A stretch of DNA of 64,000 nucleotides from Bimuria novae-zelandiae CBS 107.79. Lineage: Eukaryota; Ascomycota; Dothideomycetes; Pleosporales; Didymosphaeriaceae. A model generated the notes under the pieces. That model did not search any database and was not told where the DNA came from. It saw nothing but the letters and a program-made list of their open reading frames with translations. The position numbers and the translations under genes were made by a program. Below, piece after piece: positions 13,201-23,849 of the stretch (within the stretch, counting starts at the first letter, position 1; the number at the start of each line of letters is the position of its first letter). The stretch is from assembly GCA_010015655.1 (NCBI GenBank), contig ML976684.1, positions 1,520 through 65,519 on the forward strand, in the 5' to 3' direction.

Positions 13201-16200
13201 CCCTTTAGGCTTCTTAGTAAATAGTACTAGTAAGGCGTAGGGCGCGTTGCTGTAAGTAATAACGTCGCGTTAGAGGTAGTTATTTAGGTAATCCTTAACA
13301 AGCTATAACTACTCTAGAGACATGCTATATAGTAGGCTTAATATTAGTGTGTTATCTGCGGTTAGCTTAATATTGTAATTAACGCCATTATAGTGTAAAG
13401 GTAGTACGTTAGAGTCCTTCTTTAAAAAGTAAGCTAGGGTAGCGCCCGCATAGCCTAGGAATAGTAACTTCTTTATAAGAAGCTAGCGGAGTTCTTTGTC
13501 TGGGTCTAGCAGGTCTATCTAGCCTAGCTCCTTCTTACGGTCTTAGATTAGCTTCTCTACTTCGTAAATACTAATATAGCTAATAACTATCTCTTTCTAA
13601 CGCGTATTAATTATAAATACCGTAGCTTTTATAATATTAATCTTAAGACCTGCCTCAGCGAGGTCCTCGCGAGAGACAGGTTTAAGGCGAGTTAGCTACT
13701 ACTCTTATAATAACAGCGCTTGGTAGTAGAGCTGCTCCTCTATCTTCGCTAGGTTCTTCTAGTAAGTACGACGCTAAGGGGATTGCTGCGATAAGCGATA
13801 GATATACCGTATAATAGCCACGTTTATAAGCTTGTTACGTTAGTTAGCATCTACCTAATACTTAAGATTAATTCCTATAGCTATGCCCCGCGTTAGGATA
13901 ATAATATCTCGTTTATAGTTAATTTATATTATATCTAGCTACTTAAGCATCTATTACCTATAGTTAATCTAGATATTAGCTTCCTTAAAAAGCTTACGGC
14001 TGACTATAAAATCGTGGCGGCCAGTGTTGCAGGGTATAAAGTGAGTAGTAAGGCGGTGACTATTTAGCACTAGGTTAGCCTAGAAGTGCTTATTCACCTG
14101 CCCGTTTAGTTAACTATTATATCTAGCTAGGGGAATAGCTTCTATACTTTTAATAGATGCCTTAAGTCCCTTCTTAATTATACAAAGGTGTTTAAAGTAG
14201 ACTAGGACGTAGCTACCTGCGCCTGTGTTAATAAGAGCCTTTAATTTAATTACTAGCCCGTTCGTTAAGATGCGGCAGGGCAGAGTGAAAGCACTTTCGC
14301 TAAATAAGAGGTCTTATATGCTAGTAGCTCCTATAGGATTCTCTAGGAAGGAGACTTCCCCTAGAGTAATACTTTTCCTAATTTCTTGTTAGAAGAGAGG
14401 AAGCCTCTATCCTTAGCCTTATAGTATACCTCTTTATTAGCTTACGGTGCTAAATTACTAGCCTCTAACGCTTTCTAATTAATAGGGCTATTTAGGCAGT
14501 CTTAAGTAATATATTCTAACTTTTTGCAATAGTAGCAAGTAAGCTAGCTACCTAGAGCTATAGTGGCGGCGCGCGTTAGCTATGTGCGAGTAAGGGGCTA
14601 CGCTAGTATTAAAGCATACTTACGAGACCTAGTGGCTAAGGTAGGAGTAGCCTTCTTTTAAGATTCTTGTTTGGCGCGCGCTATAACCTAGGAGTCTATA
14701 ATTATTACCTCTCGTGCAAAATCGCGGGCGATGTTAACAAATTTAGAGTAATTATCTTTAAGGCGACAAATATTATAGCCTATATTTATATAGAGTTAAT
14801 CTATAAGCTTCTCGTAGAACTCTTTAACCTATTAGTTAGTAGGTAGCTTACGCTGCGTCGCAAGGCGGAAGAAGTCTACTTAGAAGCTAGTAAACTTAGC
14901 TATAGAGCAGAGGCATAGTTAGATAAATACCTAATAGGCCTTCTTCTCCTTATGTAGGTCGCTAAAAGCTTGCTCTATTATATCTATTATAAATTTACTA
15001 TTAATGCGTTCGCCACCGTCTCGTAGAGCTCTAATTAAAGTTATAAGTTAGTTATAGGCGGGATCCTCTGTGCGTGTAGTTATATATACTACGATACGCT
15101 CTTAAGTATCCTCTAAAGTCTCTCTTATAAACCAATCGCGGTTGGACCAAAGTTTGTTCTCTATATAGGCCCTCTAGTGCTCAAAGGTCGTAGTTATCTT
15201 GCTGTCTAAAAGTAGCAGAGGGTCTAAGAACTTAACTAAGCGCTAGCTTGCGCCTAAAGAGCGTGTATATAAATAAGTAATAGGCTTAAATAGTAATAAG
15301 CGTAAAAAATATAAGTTATTAGGCTCGCTAGGCTTAGAGCTTAGCGGGTTGTTAGCGGAGGAGACGCTCTAGCTTAGGGTCTAAAGGAGGATTTAGAATT
15401 TAGTTATATAAGATTAAGTTACTAGTGTATTAAGGGTAGAGCCTACTATAGCCTGTTTAGCAAGTTAGGCTTCTAACTTGTCTATCTTTTGCTACGCTTA
15501 AACGAGGGCTCTATGTAGCCCTTCGCCTTTAGCCAAGGCATTAGCAGCGATCTGGCGGTATATATATAGTTATTATCGCTCTACACTACAAAGAAGTAGC
15601 TAGCTAACTAGCTCTATAGTAATCTTTGCTAGTTCCTGCCTAAAATACTTAATTACGGCCTCTAGCGTCGCAGTAATTAGGTTATTACTAATAAACGTAG
15701 GTAGCTAGGGAGGTTGCAAGAGGTCCTTATTAATACCTTACTAAATACAAGCAAGTTTTAGGGAAGTGTCTTAATTATAGTTTTCCTTAGTAATAGAGCC
15801 GTAGCTCTGGATTTCGTGTTCTTAGTAGATAAAGGGCTTGGATAAGTTATACGCGCTGCCCAGCATCTCCTTTTTTAAGACTAACGCTATAAATAGGTGT
15901 TTTAGTGCTATTTTATTAATACTACGGGTAGAGTAGCTAGTTATTAGTTCTCTAGTAGGGAGAAGGCGAGCAGGTAGTGCTTAGGATAGTTAGTAGGGAT
16001 AGGTTCCTCTCTTATAGAAGCTAAGGCTCTTATAGCCCTCTTTGCGTAAGTAGTAGGTTGCCTATATAGTACGTTTGTTAAGCAAAGGGCGGCAGGCTAA
16101 TTAGCTTTTTTAGCTAACTACGGCGTGCTATTTTTAAACTACGTTCTTTAACTCCCTTTAAGTAGTACGTTGCTTAGTGGTATTAGGACCTCTTATTATA

Positions 16201-16354
16201 GGTAATTATACTTTATAATAAATTAATAGCTTAGCGTAGTCGTGCGATAGATTCTTTAAAGTAGTTATTATTAAGTCGTGCGCGCAGGTAGATTAAGTAG
16301 TTTAACTTAATATTTTATTACTATCTCTAGCTAAGTAAAGAGATCTTAGTATAA

Positions 16355-16623
16355 TATAAGGACGGGCACGGGCTCCTGCATTAAGAGAGTAGATAAGGTA
16401 GGTTAGCTCTATTTCAGCTACACTAAGATGAGGAGACTGTAGGTACACAGGCCTGCGGCGCTTTTATGCGCTGCCGCTCGGCACGGAATATCTATCTATC
16501 CGAGATAGCTACACTGGGTGCGTGGGTAGCTGCGCCCAGGCGTGAGGCAGCTGCACCCAGGCGTGAGGCAGTCGCGCCTCTCACGCGAGGTCATGTGTCC
16601 TGCCGGCATGCCAGGCCGTCACA
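16355..16623 (-). repeat. 5' LTR of the gypsy element
   Basis: This is the partner of the LTR at 9982-10250, ending GTCACA followed by the target duplication ATAAG. Its outer start reads TATAAGG instead of TGTGAGG, two RIP-type transitions that also destroy the TG terminus. Confidence 0.93.
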
Positions 16624-17639
16624 ATAAGTTAGTAGTAAATAAAAGGACTAGTAATAGAAAGTATAGCTAGTTATTTATTAGAATAGAATATAGAGTGGCG
16701 CGCCTAATTAAGAAGTTAGAAAAGTAAAATATCCTACTAGCGTTAATAGTAGATAGATATCTAAGCTATTTTATTATATAATAATTTATTACTACTAAAA
16801 CTTTTATAGCCTTTATTAAAGAGTAAGTGTTACTATATTATTTATTACATTTAGGGCTGCGATCTATTCATATTCTTAATAACGCGTTTATTTATAGATT
16901 AGAGTGGCTCTATAAGCTATATAAATAGTATAGTATTTTACTTAGATCTTTATTACCTTACTTACTAGATTTTAATCTAATAAAGGCAACGTTTAATAAT
17001 ATTAAGGCTTATATTAAAAGAAATTACTAGATTATAGAAGATTTTAAAAGCTTTAAGGCGTTTTTATAGTTTATAATTATTTAGGCATGTGGCACGCATG
17101 TAGGGCAGCACTTTAAAAAGGTAGGATATATTATTAATTAATCGACCTATTTTTATACTCTAGACTACTTAAAGTTAGAAATCTTGCTCTGTATTGGAGC
17201 AAGCGCCCTAATTTTAAAGCTATATACCTCTTATATATTATTTATAATATCCTTATTAGGCCTTCTTGCCTTAAGTATATTTATAGTTTATTAATTCTTT
17301 ATTAGCTTCTTTTAAATAAGCTTTAGTATAGCCCTTTACTACTTGCTGCTAAATCCTGACTAATTAGCTAGCTAGTTAAAGAAATAACTAAGAAGCTTAA
17401 CAGAATCTATCTTTAATTAAGTTAGGCTAGAATTATAAGGTAGATTACTTAAGCAAGGAAGAGGATATTAAAGCTAGTTTATTTACTTAAGCTAAGTTAA
17501 AAGTAAAGTTAAAACTAAATTATTAATTATTAATAAGCTAGTATTTTCTTTTACTAGAATTTAATTTTTATAGCTTGTATAATTTCTCTCCTTTTAGTTT
17601 ACTAGGTTAATAATAATATTCTGTAAAAACAAATTAATA

Positions 17640-18673
17640 GTACACTTGCTACTAAGAAGTTCCTTATTCTACTACTAAAAATGCTCTATACTAATAGGAT
17701 AGTAATAGATAGCTTAATTAAAAGAGTTAGATAACTTTTTATACTGCTAACACGTCCTGTCTATATTATAGTAGTAAACGTTAATATAAGGCCACTAATT
17801 AGCGATTACTAGTATTCTATTACTAAAGGCCTCTTCAGTGGTAAGGAATCTAGGCAGATTAATAAGTTAAGCTTATATAGCTATTCTTCTACCTCCCGAT
17901 CTGTCGCTACTACGCTAGCTTAGAGTAGTAGTAGAAGCTATATTCTCTACCTTCTTCTTTTTAACTAGATATAACGTAAAATTTAAAGATAGTAACCTTA
18001 AAGGCTAGCACTAATACTACTTTTTAATAAAATTTAGAGCTTAATTTAGATTATTACGTGTATAAATTTTTTTAGGGTAGTAGTTAATAATTCGCGCCTT
18101 TTTATAAAAGGTAATAGCTTAAAACTAGCTAATAGTAAATTTCCTTAGTAGTAGATTTAATAGGGTTTAATCTCTCTAAGCCTCTAGCTAAAATAAGAAT
18201 AGATTATTAACGTTAAATATTATTAATTTTATACTAGGTAGAGTCTCCTTCCTGCTAGCAGTAATAGCTTTTTAAACACTTACAAAGCGTGCTAGTAGTA
18301 GTATAGAACTACTAGCGTTCTTATCCTTAACCTCTTCCTCGATATCTTTATCTTCTTCCTTAACAAGAACAGGCTCCACATGTTGGGCTGGCGACACCGG
18401 CTTCTCCTTCGTCTCCTTCGTCTTCTTCGCCTTCTTTGTCTTCTTAGAAGGCCGTGGAGTGGCGGATATTGATAGTGATTGGGCGCGCTTTCGTTGAGTA
18501 GGTTTAGAAAGACGAGACGATGAGCGAGTGGGCGACTGTCGCTGCCAGGGAGCTATAGGCGGCTACGCAAAGGGTGCTATATACTTATCTTAATTAAGTA
18601 ACGCCCTAGCTTTAAGTTTTAGGTACTTATAATTTGCTTCTTGTTTATTACGTGCGGTTATAGGAGGTTACAT
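17640..18673 (-). pseudogene. Second decayed reading frame of Mar-1, function unknown
   Basis: Starting from an ATG at 18671-18673 just inside the right terminal repeat, one minus frame can be followed to about 17640. Its interruptions are mostly TAG/TAA where Trp or Gln codons would be expected, the pattern of a real coding frame damaged by RIP. The N-terminal third is Ser/Lys-rich and includes S-K-K-T-K-K-A-K-K-T-K-E-T-K, a possible nuclear localisation signal, encoded by a GC-rich island (about 18370-18560) that escaped heavy mutation. An acidic EED-type stretch follows, then a part with scattered Trp, Tyr and Cys. No family was recognised. It converges on the transposase gene. It could be an accessory gene of the element or part of an unbounded older insertion. 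Confidence 0.45.
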
Positions 18674-18737
18674 TATTCCTTATACAAATTTTGTTGGGGT
18701 GGGATGCGGGGCGATCTCTTGCCGGTTTTTACCAATA

Positions 18738-20836
18738 CCGTGTCCGTGCGCGTAATGCCCGGATTCGCGTAATGCCCGCGCAACACCATAAACGCTCTAT
18801 TAGAAATAAGGCTGTAGAGCCACCCACGATTAATATTATCACGAGATTTTCTTGTAGAGTAGTAAGTTGATAGCTGCGATTCATTTGCACTATTTAAATC
18901 TATCTGGAAGCTTGATGTCGCGACCGCTGCGTGTAGATTTGGTTGGGGCAGCAGATGCGCCCTCTGAGGCCTCCCCAACATCTACAGCACCAACAACACG
19001 TTTTTGACGCTTTCTGCTCTGTAGAGATGGCTGAGAGGCCTTTCTCTTACCCTTTTGGGATAGTTGTAGAGCTTTTTCTGCATCGCGGGCAGACTTTTGG
19101 GCAGCGCGCTGAGCTGCCTTTTTGGCTCTCTCCTTCTCCTTTGCCTTCTTAGCTGCCTCTCGCGCATCACGCTTTTCCTGCTACATTTTCTCCTTGTATA
19201 GCTTAGCTGCCTTCTTTAGCTTTGCTATTTCTGCTTTTTAAAGCTACTACTGCTTATCCTCCTGCTCCTTAATAGATTAACGAACACGTGCCTCCCTCAC
19301 CTTCCTTGGTGACTATAAGATAGCCCCACTATGATACTCCTAGCGCTGTTAGAGATCTAGAGTCTTGCCCTTCTTTCTGCGCTTCTCCTTAGTAAATAGT
19401 GCCTGCTTAATCCTATCCATCTCATGTTTAAGTAGCTTATTTTGGACAGATAGGTGGTGGAGCGATTGACGAATCTTCTTTGTATCTTGACTACCCTGAT
19501 CCTTTACTGCTGATTGTATAAGCCTATCCATCTTTCTCCAATCATGATCGCTGAGCCCTGATGAGGAGTTATCGCCTGATTCTTGATCCTGGGTGAACCT
19601 ATCAAGGATAGGATTAGGATCAGGTGGCGATATGCCTGTGGCTCTAAAAGAGCTGAGGATAGTTAATTCCTTAAAGGAGGCCTTCCACGCATTCTAGAAT
19701 AGGGGGAAGAAGTCGTCTTTAGTGATAGAAGCTAGGCCCTGGCTTCTATAAAGGTATCTTGATAGCTCTGCTGAGTAGGCTGTTAATAGAGGCTTAAACA
19801 TCGCAACGTCAAGTGGCTGAAGCGTATGAGTTAAATGAGGAGGCAGAACAGCAAGCAGGATCTTATTCTAATTATAGTAGTTAATAAAGTCTATGGTGAC
19901 ATGAGATCCGTGGCCGTCTATAATTAAAAGTCGATATGATCGTCGAGTCTTCTCTTTTGTACAGCGATCAAACACCTGCTTAAGCTAAGCAAGCCCGATA
20001 TCATTGTTCGTCCAGCCAGAGGGTGATGAGGTGATAAAGACTTCATGATATCCTGCCTTAATATCCTCTACCCAGCTTGATTGGATGCCCTTGTTGACAG
20101 CCTCATAGATGAGGCTTGGCGGCAGAGCTGATCCATCAGCGCAGATACATGCCAGGAGCGTGATCTATGCGCGATTGCCATCTTGGAGTGATGCCCTAAC
20201 TTCCTTCTTCTCCCACATTCGTCTGCTGAATATCCTCTTTGATCTACTAACGATACCGATTAGGCAGCCTTTCTCATCCATATTGTAGATATGACGAGGA
20301 TCTATATGATATTGATCCATCTTGCTGTGCAGAAGGTTGAAAAAGAGGCGATATTTATCCACTGAATTAGCTTTGTGGCGATTGCTGTCCATGCCGACTG
20401 CCCATTGTGAGATAAGATGAATGCTGTGTCGGTTGATGAAGCGCGTAACCTAGCTTTCGCTGACTGGCTCCTTTGCTATCGTAGAGGCGAAGTTCTGTAT
20501 CATCTCTCTAGTAGGAGGCATATGTCTCTCTGTGAGTCTTTTGATATATTGAACAAGCTCCTCCTCTTGCTGTGGGGTGAGTTTCTGCTGGTTGATGTTC
20601 TTGACCTGTCGAGGGCGCGTTACTCCCCGATGCCTTCGGCCCAACGTAGATCGCTCAAGTCCACGCCTAGTAGCCACTTCTGTATATGAAAAATCTTCTC
20701 CTGGCTCTCGCGATTCGATTTCATCAATCGCATCCTGATACGGATCCATATTGGTGGAGTTATCGCGTGCTGAAGTTAGGGTGTTTGGTACTGCGCGGGC
20801 ATTACGCGAATCCGGGCATTACGCGCACGGACACGG
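18738..20836 (-). mobile_element. pogo/Fot1-like transposon pogo-C, mildly degraded, inside the Mar-1 right terminal repeat
   Basis: The inverted ends begin CCGTGTCCGTGCGCGTAATG and are flanked by TA at 18736-18737 and 20837-20838. The uninterrupted left terminal repeat of Mar-1 (7508 onward) acts as an empty site and shows a single TA at this position, which proves both boundaries. At 2099 bp it is the least mutated transposon in the window: base composition is close to host and only about ten TAG/TAA stops interrupt its gene. It is therefore probably the youngest insertion in the Mar-1 stack, or one that met few RIP cycles. Confidence 0.93.
18890..20749 (-). pseudogene. pogo-C transposase, interrupted by TAG/TAA stops
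   Basis: From ATG at 20747-20749 one frame runs to about 18890 (roughly 620 codons). The order is: an N-terminal Psq-like helix-turn-helix (D-A-I-D-E-I-E-S-R-E) and a CENP-B-like segment (20749-20450); the DDE domain with Y-N-M-D-E-K-G (near 20280), I-D-G-H-G-S-H (near 19910) and T-H-T-L-Q-P-L-D-V (near 19830); then a Lys/Ala-rich coiled-coil C-terminus (19530-18950). In-frame TAG stops include 20450-20452, 20165-20167 and others near 20008, 19875 and 19697, all at positions consistent with TGG to TAG. The catalytic Asp residues are intact. The family mobilises pogo elements by cut-and-paste at TA. Confidence 0.88.
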
Positions 20837-20853
20837 TATTTCTGAAACGACAG

Positions 20854-21927
20854 TAAACACCACCATCGGTAGATTAATCAATCACGATACTGCTCACTTG
20901 CTGCCCTTGAGATCTATAATCACTATCCAAGACCAAAAACCGAACTATTTGCCGGCTATATCGGAAATCCCCCGCACAGGTTTACATGGATTTTTTCTCG
21001 AATGCTCTCCCCGAAACGATGGGAACAAGAAACACATGAACTCCCAAAATGGCACCGAGACCTTTGCGGACTTCTACAGTTCTTGCTACAAGAAGTACGG
21101 TATCTCAAACATGAGCCACCCCGTTGCCTGGCTCGTTAGTAGCCTTCTACAAAGAGTAGCGAAGTTGATGAATGCTGTGGGATACCTGCTTGTCCTCGGC
21201 TCAAGCATGTACTCCAAAAGGCATCTAAAAACCACATATGTCTTCTTCCAGTGTCGCTTTTGTAAAACAAAAGGCGGAACTGTCCTGAGGTTGAGGTATT
21301 GCACCATGCACTATTAAAATTGCTTCATTCAGGCGTCATGCGGAGACGTGGTATTGCTTCATTCAAGCATGTGCATTTGACGATCAAAATGCTGAGTACA
21401 AAGGTCATGGTGTCGTTTTCAAACGGGGTTAGGAGGTATATAGCGTGATGGAAGGGGTTGTTGCGTTGTGCGGGGTACTTGCGAGGAAGATGATGAAATA
21501 CATTACCATCGACACAGATGAACAATGGTTACCGCATACTCTAGTGCGAGATCCGCGGGAAAACCTGATAGGCCAAACAGTGTCGATTCACTACAGGATA
21601 TACTATACCAGGGTTAATTAAACATGGTTACCGCACACTCTAGTTTCGAAATCCGTGTGAGACTTTGATAGACCGAATAGTGTCGAGTCACCGCAGGATA
21701 TACCATACCGAGGTCAATTGGAAATAGCATTGGTCTATATTCCTAAGCAAGCAACTGCAGAGTTTCCTTGGTAGATGCCCAAACATGTGGTCGCATCCTC
21801 TGTTCATGTCGTTGATGACGATAGAAGAAATCCCGAGCACGCCGACGCAATAATGAAAACGCCTTAAATGCAGTGGGTGCATGCATATCGCTCCCATAAT
21901 AGTTCCTTATCATCAGCATGTCGACTT
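20854..21927. other. Host segment, no confident gene; contains tandem duplication
   Basis: Host sequence resumes directly after Mar-1. No frame here shows a recognisable domain. The longest open frame starts inside the pogo-C terminal repeat and is an artefact of the insertion. A short direct repeat (ATTGCTTCATTCA) occurs near 21318 and 21353, and a longer tandem duplication begins at 21525. Confidence 0.6.
21525..21722. repeat. 99-bp tandem duplication
   Basis: Two diverged copies lie at 21525-21623 and 21624-21722, both beginning ATGGTTACCGCA and containing CTCTAG, AGTGTCGA and CAGGATATAC at the same offsets. It lies downstream of the 3' end of the minus-strand gene ending at 21928. There is no coding frame across it that would suggest a protein repeat. 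Confidence 0.8.
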
Positions 21928-23248
21928 CTATCTTGGAGGATCGTACACCATAGCCCCGTCCGGTCCCACGATCTCTCTGATCTCCAGACGGCATTCTACG
22001 AGCCACTGCGCGTAAAACTTCCTAGGATCCTTAGCCTTCAGAGGCATGATATCTTGGCGAAACATATCGTACTTAGCAACTGTAGAATTTGCTGTGCGTC
22101 GCTCGGTTGGCGATGACGGCGTAGATTCCGAGGCGCAGTGCGTTTCGAAAGGAGGTGACAGAAGCGAGTCAGAGGCTCCGTCAGTCCATCCATATTGCAA
22201 AGTCAAGCTGGTCTTGACACTTGCGTTGTCCAAATCGGCCGCGATACTGTTCTCCCTATTCAAGAACCCATCCAGTTGATTCATTGGCGAAGCTTGAGAC
22301 AACAACTGCTGGTCATCGTCGATGTTGATGGTTTCCCAGAACTTTTGAACCACGGCTTCGACTTCCTTGGCATGGAGTTCTTCCGTTGCCGGTAATCCGT
22401 CCATGCCGGGCTCACCGGGAGAAGCCCCGTCTTTCCAGGCAGTGTCCCAGGCTGTCAGTTCCTGTGTGTCTGTGCTTGGCTCAGTGTAACCAACTGAAAG
22501 CCCTGTCAGTCATTATCGAAGAGATGGAGTCAAGATTCATACCGACGGAGCTCTGGCCCTCAAGCATTTGGTTATCCGGAGAACTTGCAAGCCTACCACC
22601 GCCCCAATCCCAGCTTCCGGCTGAAAGATCAGAAGCCTCATGATCAAGGTTGGAATCAACTCCCATGTCCCCTGTAAGGAATTCGAGGTAGTCATCGTCG
22701 ATTCCAGCACATAACACTTCATAGTTAGTAGTGACCGGATGCATTGGGTCTGTGCTTGGCTCCCAGCCGTCATCGTCATCGTATACTGGCTCCGAAACCA
22801 CCTGAAGAACAACCTCTTCAGGCCGCACTTCAAGTCTTAGTGGCGATGCTGGCAACTTCGGCTTATCCAAGTCAACCGGGTTCACTCTCCGAACCCTTGG
22901 GTTGCCTCCATATGGAAGCTCGTTCTTGAGCTCCCATGACTCTAGCTCACATTTTGTTTCTAGCTCTCCAATGAGACCAAGGATTTCTTTTGCTCCCGAC
23001 ATCTTTTTCTCTGCGAGCTCTTGGTGAAATTTCCTAGCTTTTTCTAGCTTCTTTTCCCATTGTGCGCTCCAGATATCCTTTAAGCACTTGCTGCATGGTG
23101 TAATGCGCTTGATCGTGATGTAGCCGTCGGCAGTGCATGCAGCTCTTCGGCTGCTTCGCGTGAACTTGAACCGGGTTCCACCACAGCGTGATGGACGTCG
23201 ACTGATGTAGTGACCGCACGTGTACAGGTAGTGGATGACCGTACACAT
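21928..23248 (-). CDS. Two-exon protein of unknown function, Cys-rich N-terminus, 409 aa
   Basis: Exon 1 is 22543-23248 and exon 2 is 21928-22451, joined across a 91-bp intron (donor GTATGA, acceptor CTGACAG). The phases match and 1230 nt give 409 residues. The first 55 residues hold a Cys/His pattern: C2, C11-G-H13, C22, C38, then C52-x2-C55. This resembles the zinc-binding N-termini of many unnamed fungal proteins. Residues about 60-115 are Glu/Lys-rich and probably helical, and the rest is acidic and likely disordered. There is no signal peptide or membrane segment. A nuclear or cytosolic role is possible but not shown. The intron model rests only on splice consensus and frame; exon 2 could continue past the stop used here through another intron. 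Confidence 0.72.
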
Positions 23249-23849
23249 GGCCGATGCAGCTAGCTAAGATGCTCGCCGTGGATCTCTGAAGGTTCCGCGG
23301 AGGGTTGCGGCAGCGTGATAGTAATTCGCCCAATCTTGACACTGTCGGCGTGACGTGACAATGGCCAGGAGTTCTCCAAGGTGAAGGCAGGCCGGTCGAC
23401 GCTGCCCGTCAAGTGAGCCAGGTGCTGCCCGTCTTGTGTAATCAGACTTACAGGTTCATGTCCCTGGCCATTGTGACAATGAGCTGTGCATGCATGGCGG
23501 GGAAGCTAGCGGGTCGCCTTGCAATATTCCAAGGTGAGAGACTCGAGCATCGCGATACCAGAACGTTTGCGCGGTGGACCTCGAGACCTCGAGACCTCGG
23601 GACATTACGGGGGTTGGCCCTTCCCACAATATCAGTTAGCTCAGCGTCACGTTCCTACCTTATGTAAAAGATGCTTCCACGAGCCTTTTATACAATGTAA
23701 ATAAGAGCAAATATAAATTTGTTCCTTAACACTTAGTAAATTCATTAGTATAGGAACTATCGTAACTGTGCCGCATTGCATTTACCGGTCTTTTAAATCT
23801 CACTTTTTTCAACACATTGCGACCCTAGCTAAACCTTACATACCCAAAC
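23249..23849. promoter_or_regulatory. Divergent intergenic region between two hypothetical genes
   Basis: This 601-bp spacer separates the start of the minus-strand 409-aa gene from the plus-strand 343-aa gene, so it should hold both promoters. It contains an imperfect inverted repeat around ACAATGGCCAGG (arms about 23355-23370 and 23461-23477) and a short CCTCGAGAC tandem repeat at about 23578-23605. The 150 bp before the 23850 start are AT-richer. No specific factor site is claimed. Confidence 0.5.

Larger units (their letters stand above)
9982..16623 (-). mobile_element. Ty3/gypsy LTR retrotransposon nested in Mar-1, RIP-degraded
   Basis: Two 269-bp LTRs bound a 6642-bp element with the 5-bp duplication ATAAG at 9977-9981 and 16624-16628. 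It is read on the minus strand, because a purine tract (AGGGGGGTAA) sits just before the LTR at 10250. In transcription order: gag near 15900-14500, ending in a zinc knuckle with C-Y-Y-C near 14530; a protease region near 14300-14000; reverse transcriptase near 13220-12850, with R-F-C-V-N-Y-R-K-L and the active site Y-L-D-N (normally YLDD); RNase H near 12350; integrase near 11650-10950. This order is diagnostic of Ty3/gypsy. Many TAG/TAA stops make it inactive. Confidence 0.93.
7508..20853 (+). mobile_element. Tc1/mariner-type element Mar-1, opened by three later insertions
   Basis: The ends begin CTGTCGTTTCAGAAATA and are inverted repeats of about 80 bp (7508-7585; right copy 18680-18737 plus 20839-20853). 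They are flanked by TA at 7506-7507 and 20854-20855. Subtracting the nested pogo-B, gypsy and pogo-C insertions and their target duplications leaves a 2753-bp element. Plus-strand transposase relics lie at about 7575-7986, 9833-9981 and 16629-17135. The last piece reads L-P-Y-L-L-D-F-N-L-I-K, a decayed form of the family motif PPYSPDFNPIE. The remaining 1.5 kb on the right carries a second, oppositely oriented decayed frame. Only 37 bp of host DNA (7471-7507) separates it from pogo-A. Confidence 0.88.

Noticed and set aside
18673..19170. Minus-strand frames of 62-102 codons at the pogo-C end
   Set aside because: They are alternate frames of the Lys/Ala-rich transposase C-terminus and terminal repeat.
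20751..21317. 188-codon plus-strand frame after pogo-C
   Set aside because: It starts inside the pogo-C terminal repeat and crosses the Mar-1 end; its first third is transposon sequence and the rest has no domain.
23355..23477. Imperfect inverted repeat around ACAATGGCCAGG as a transposon
   Set aside because: Arms are only about 16 bp, there is no target duplication and nothing between them; it is kept only as a note within the intergenic region.
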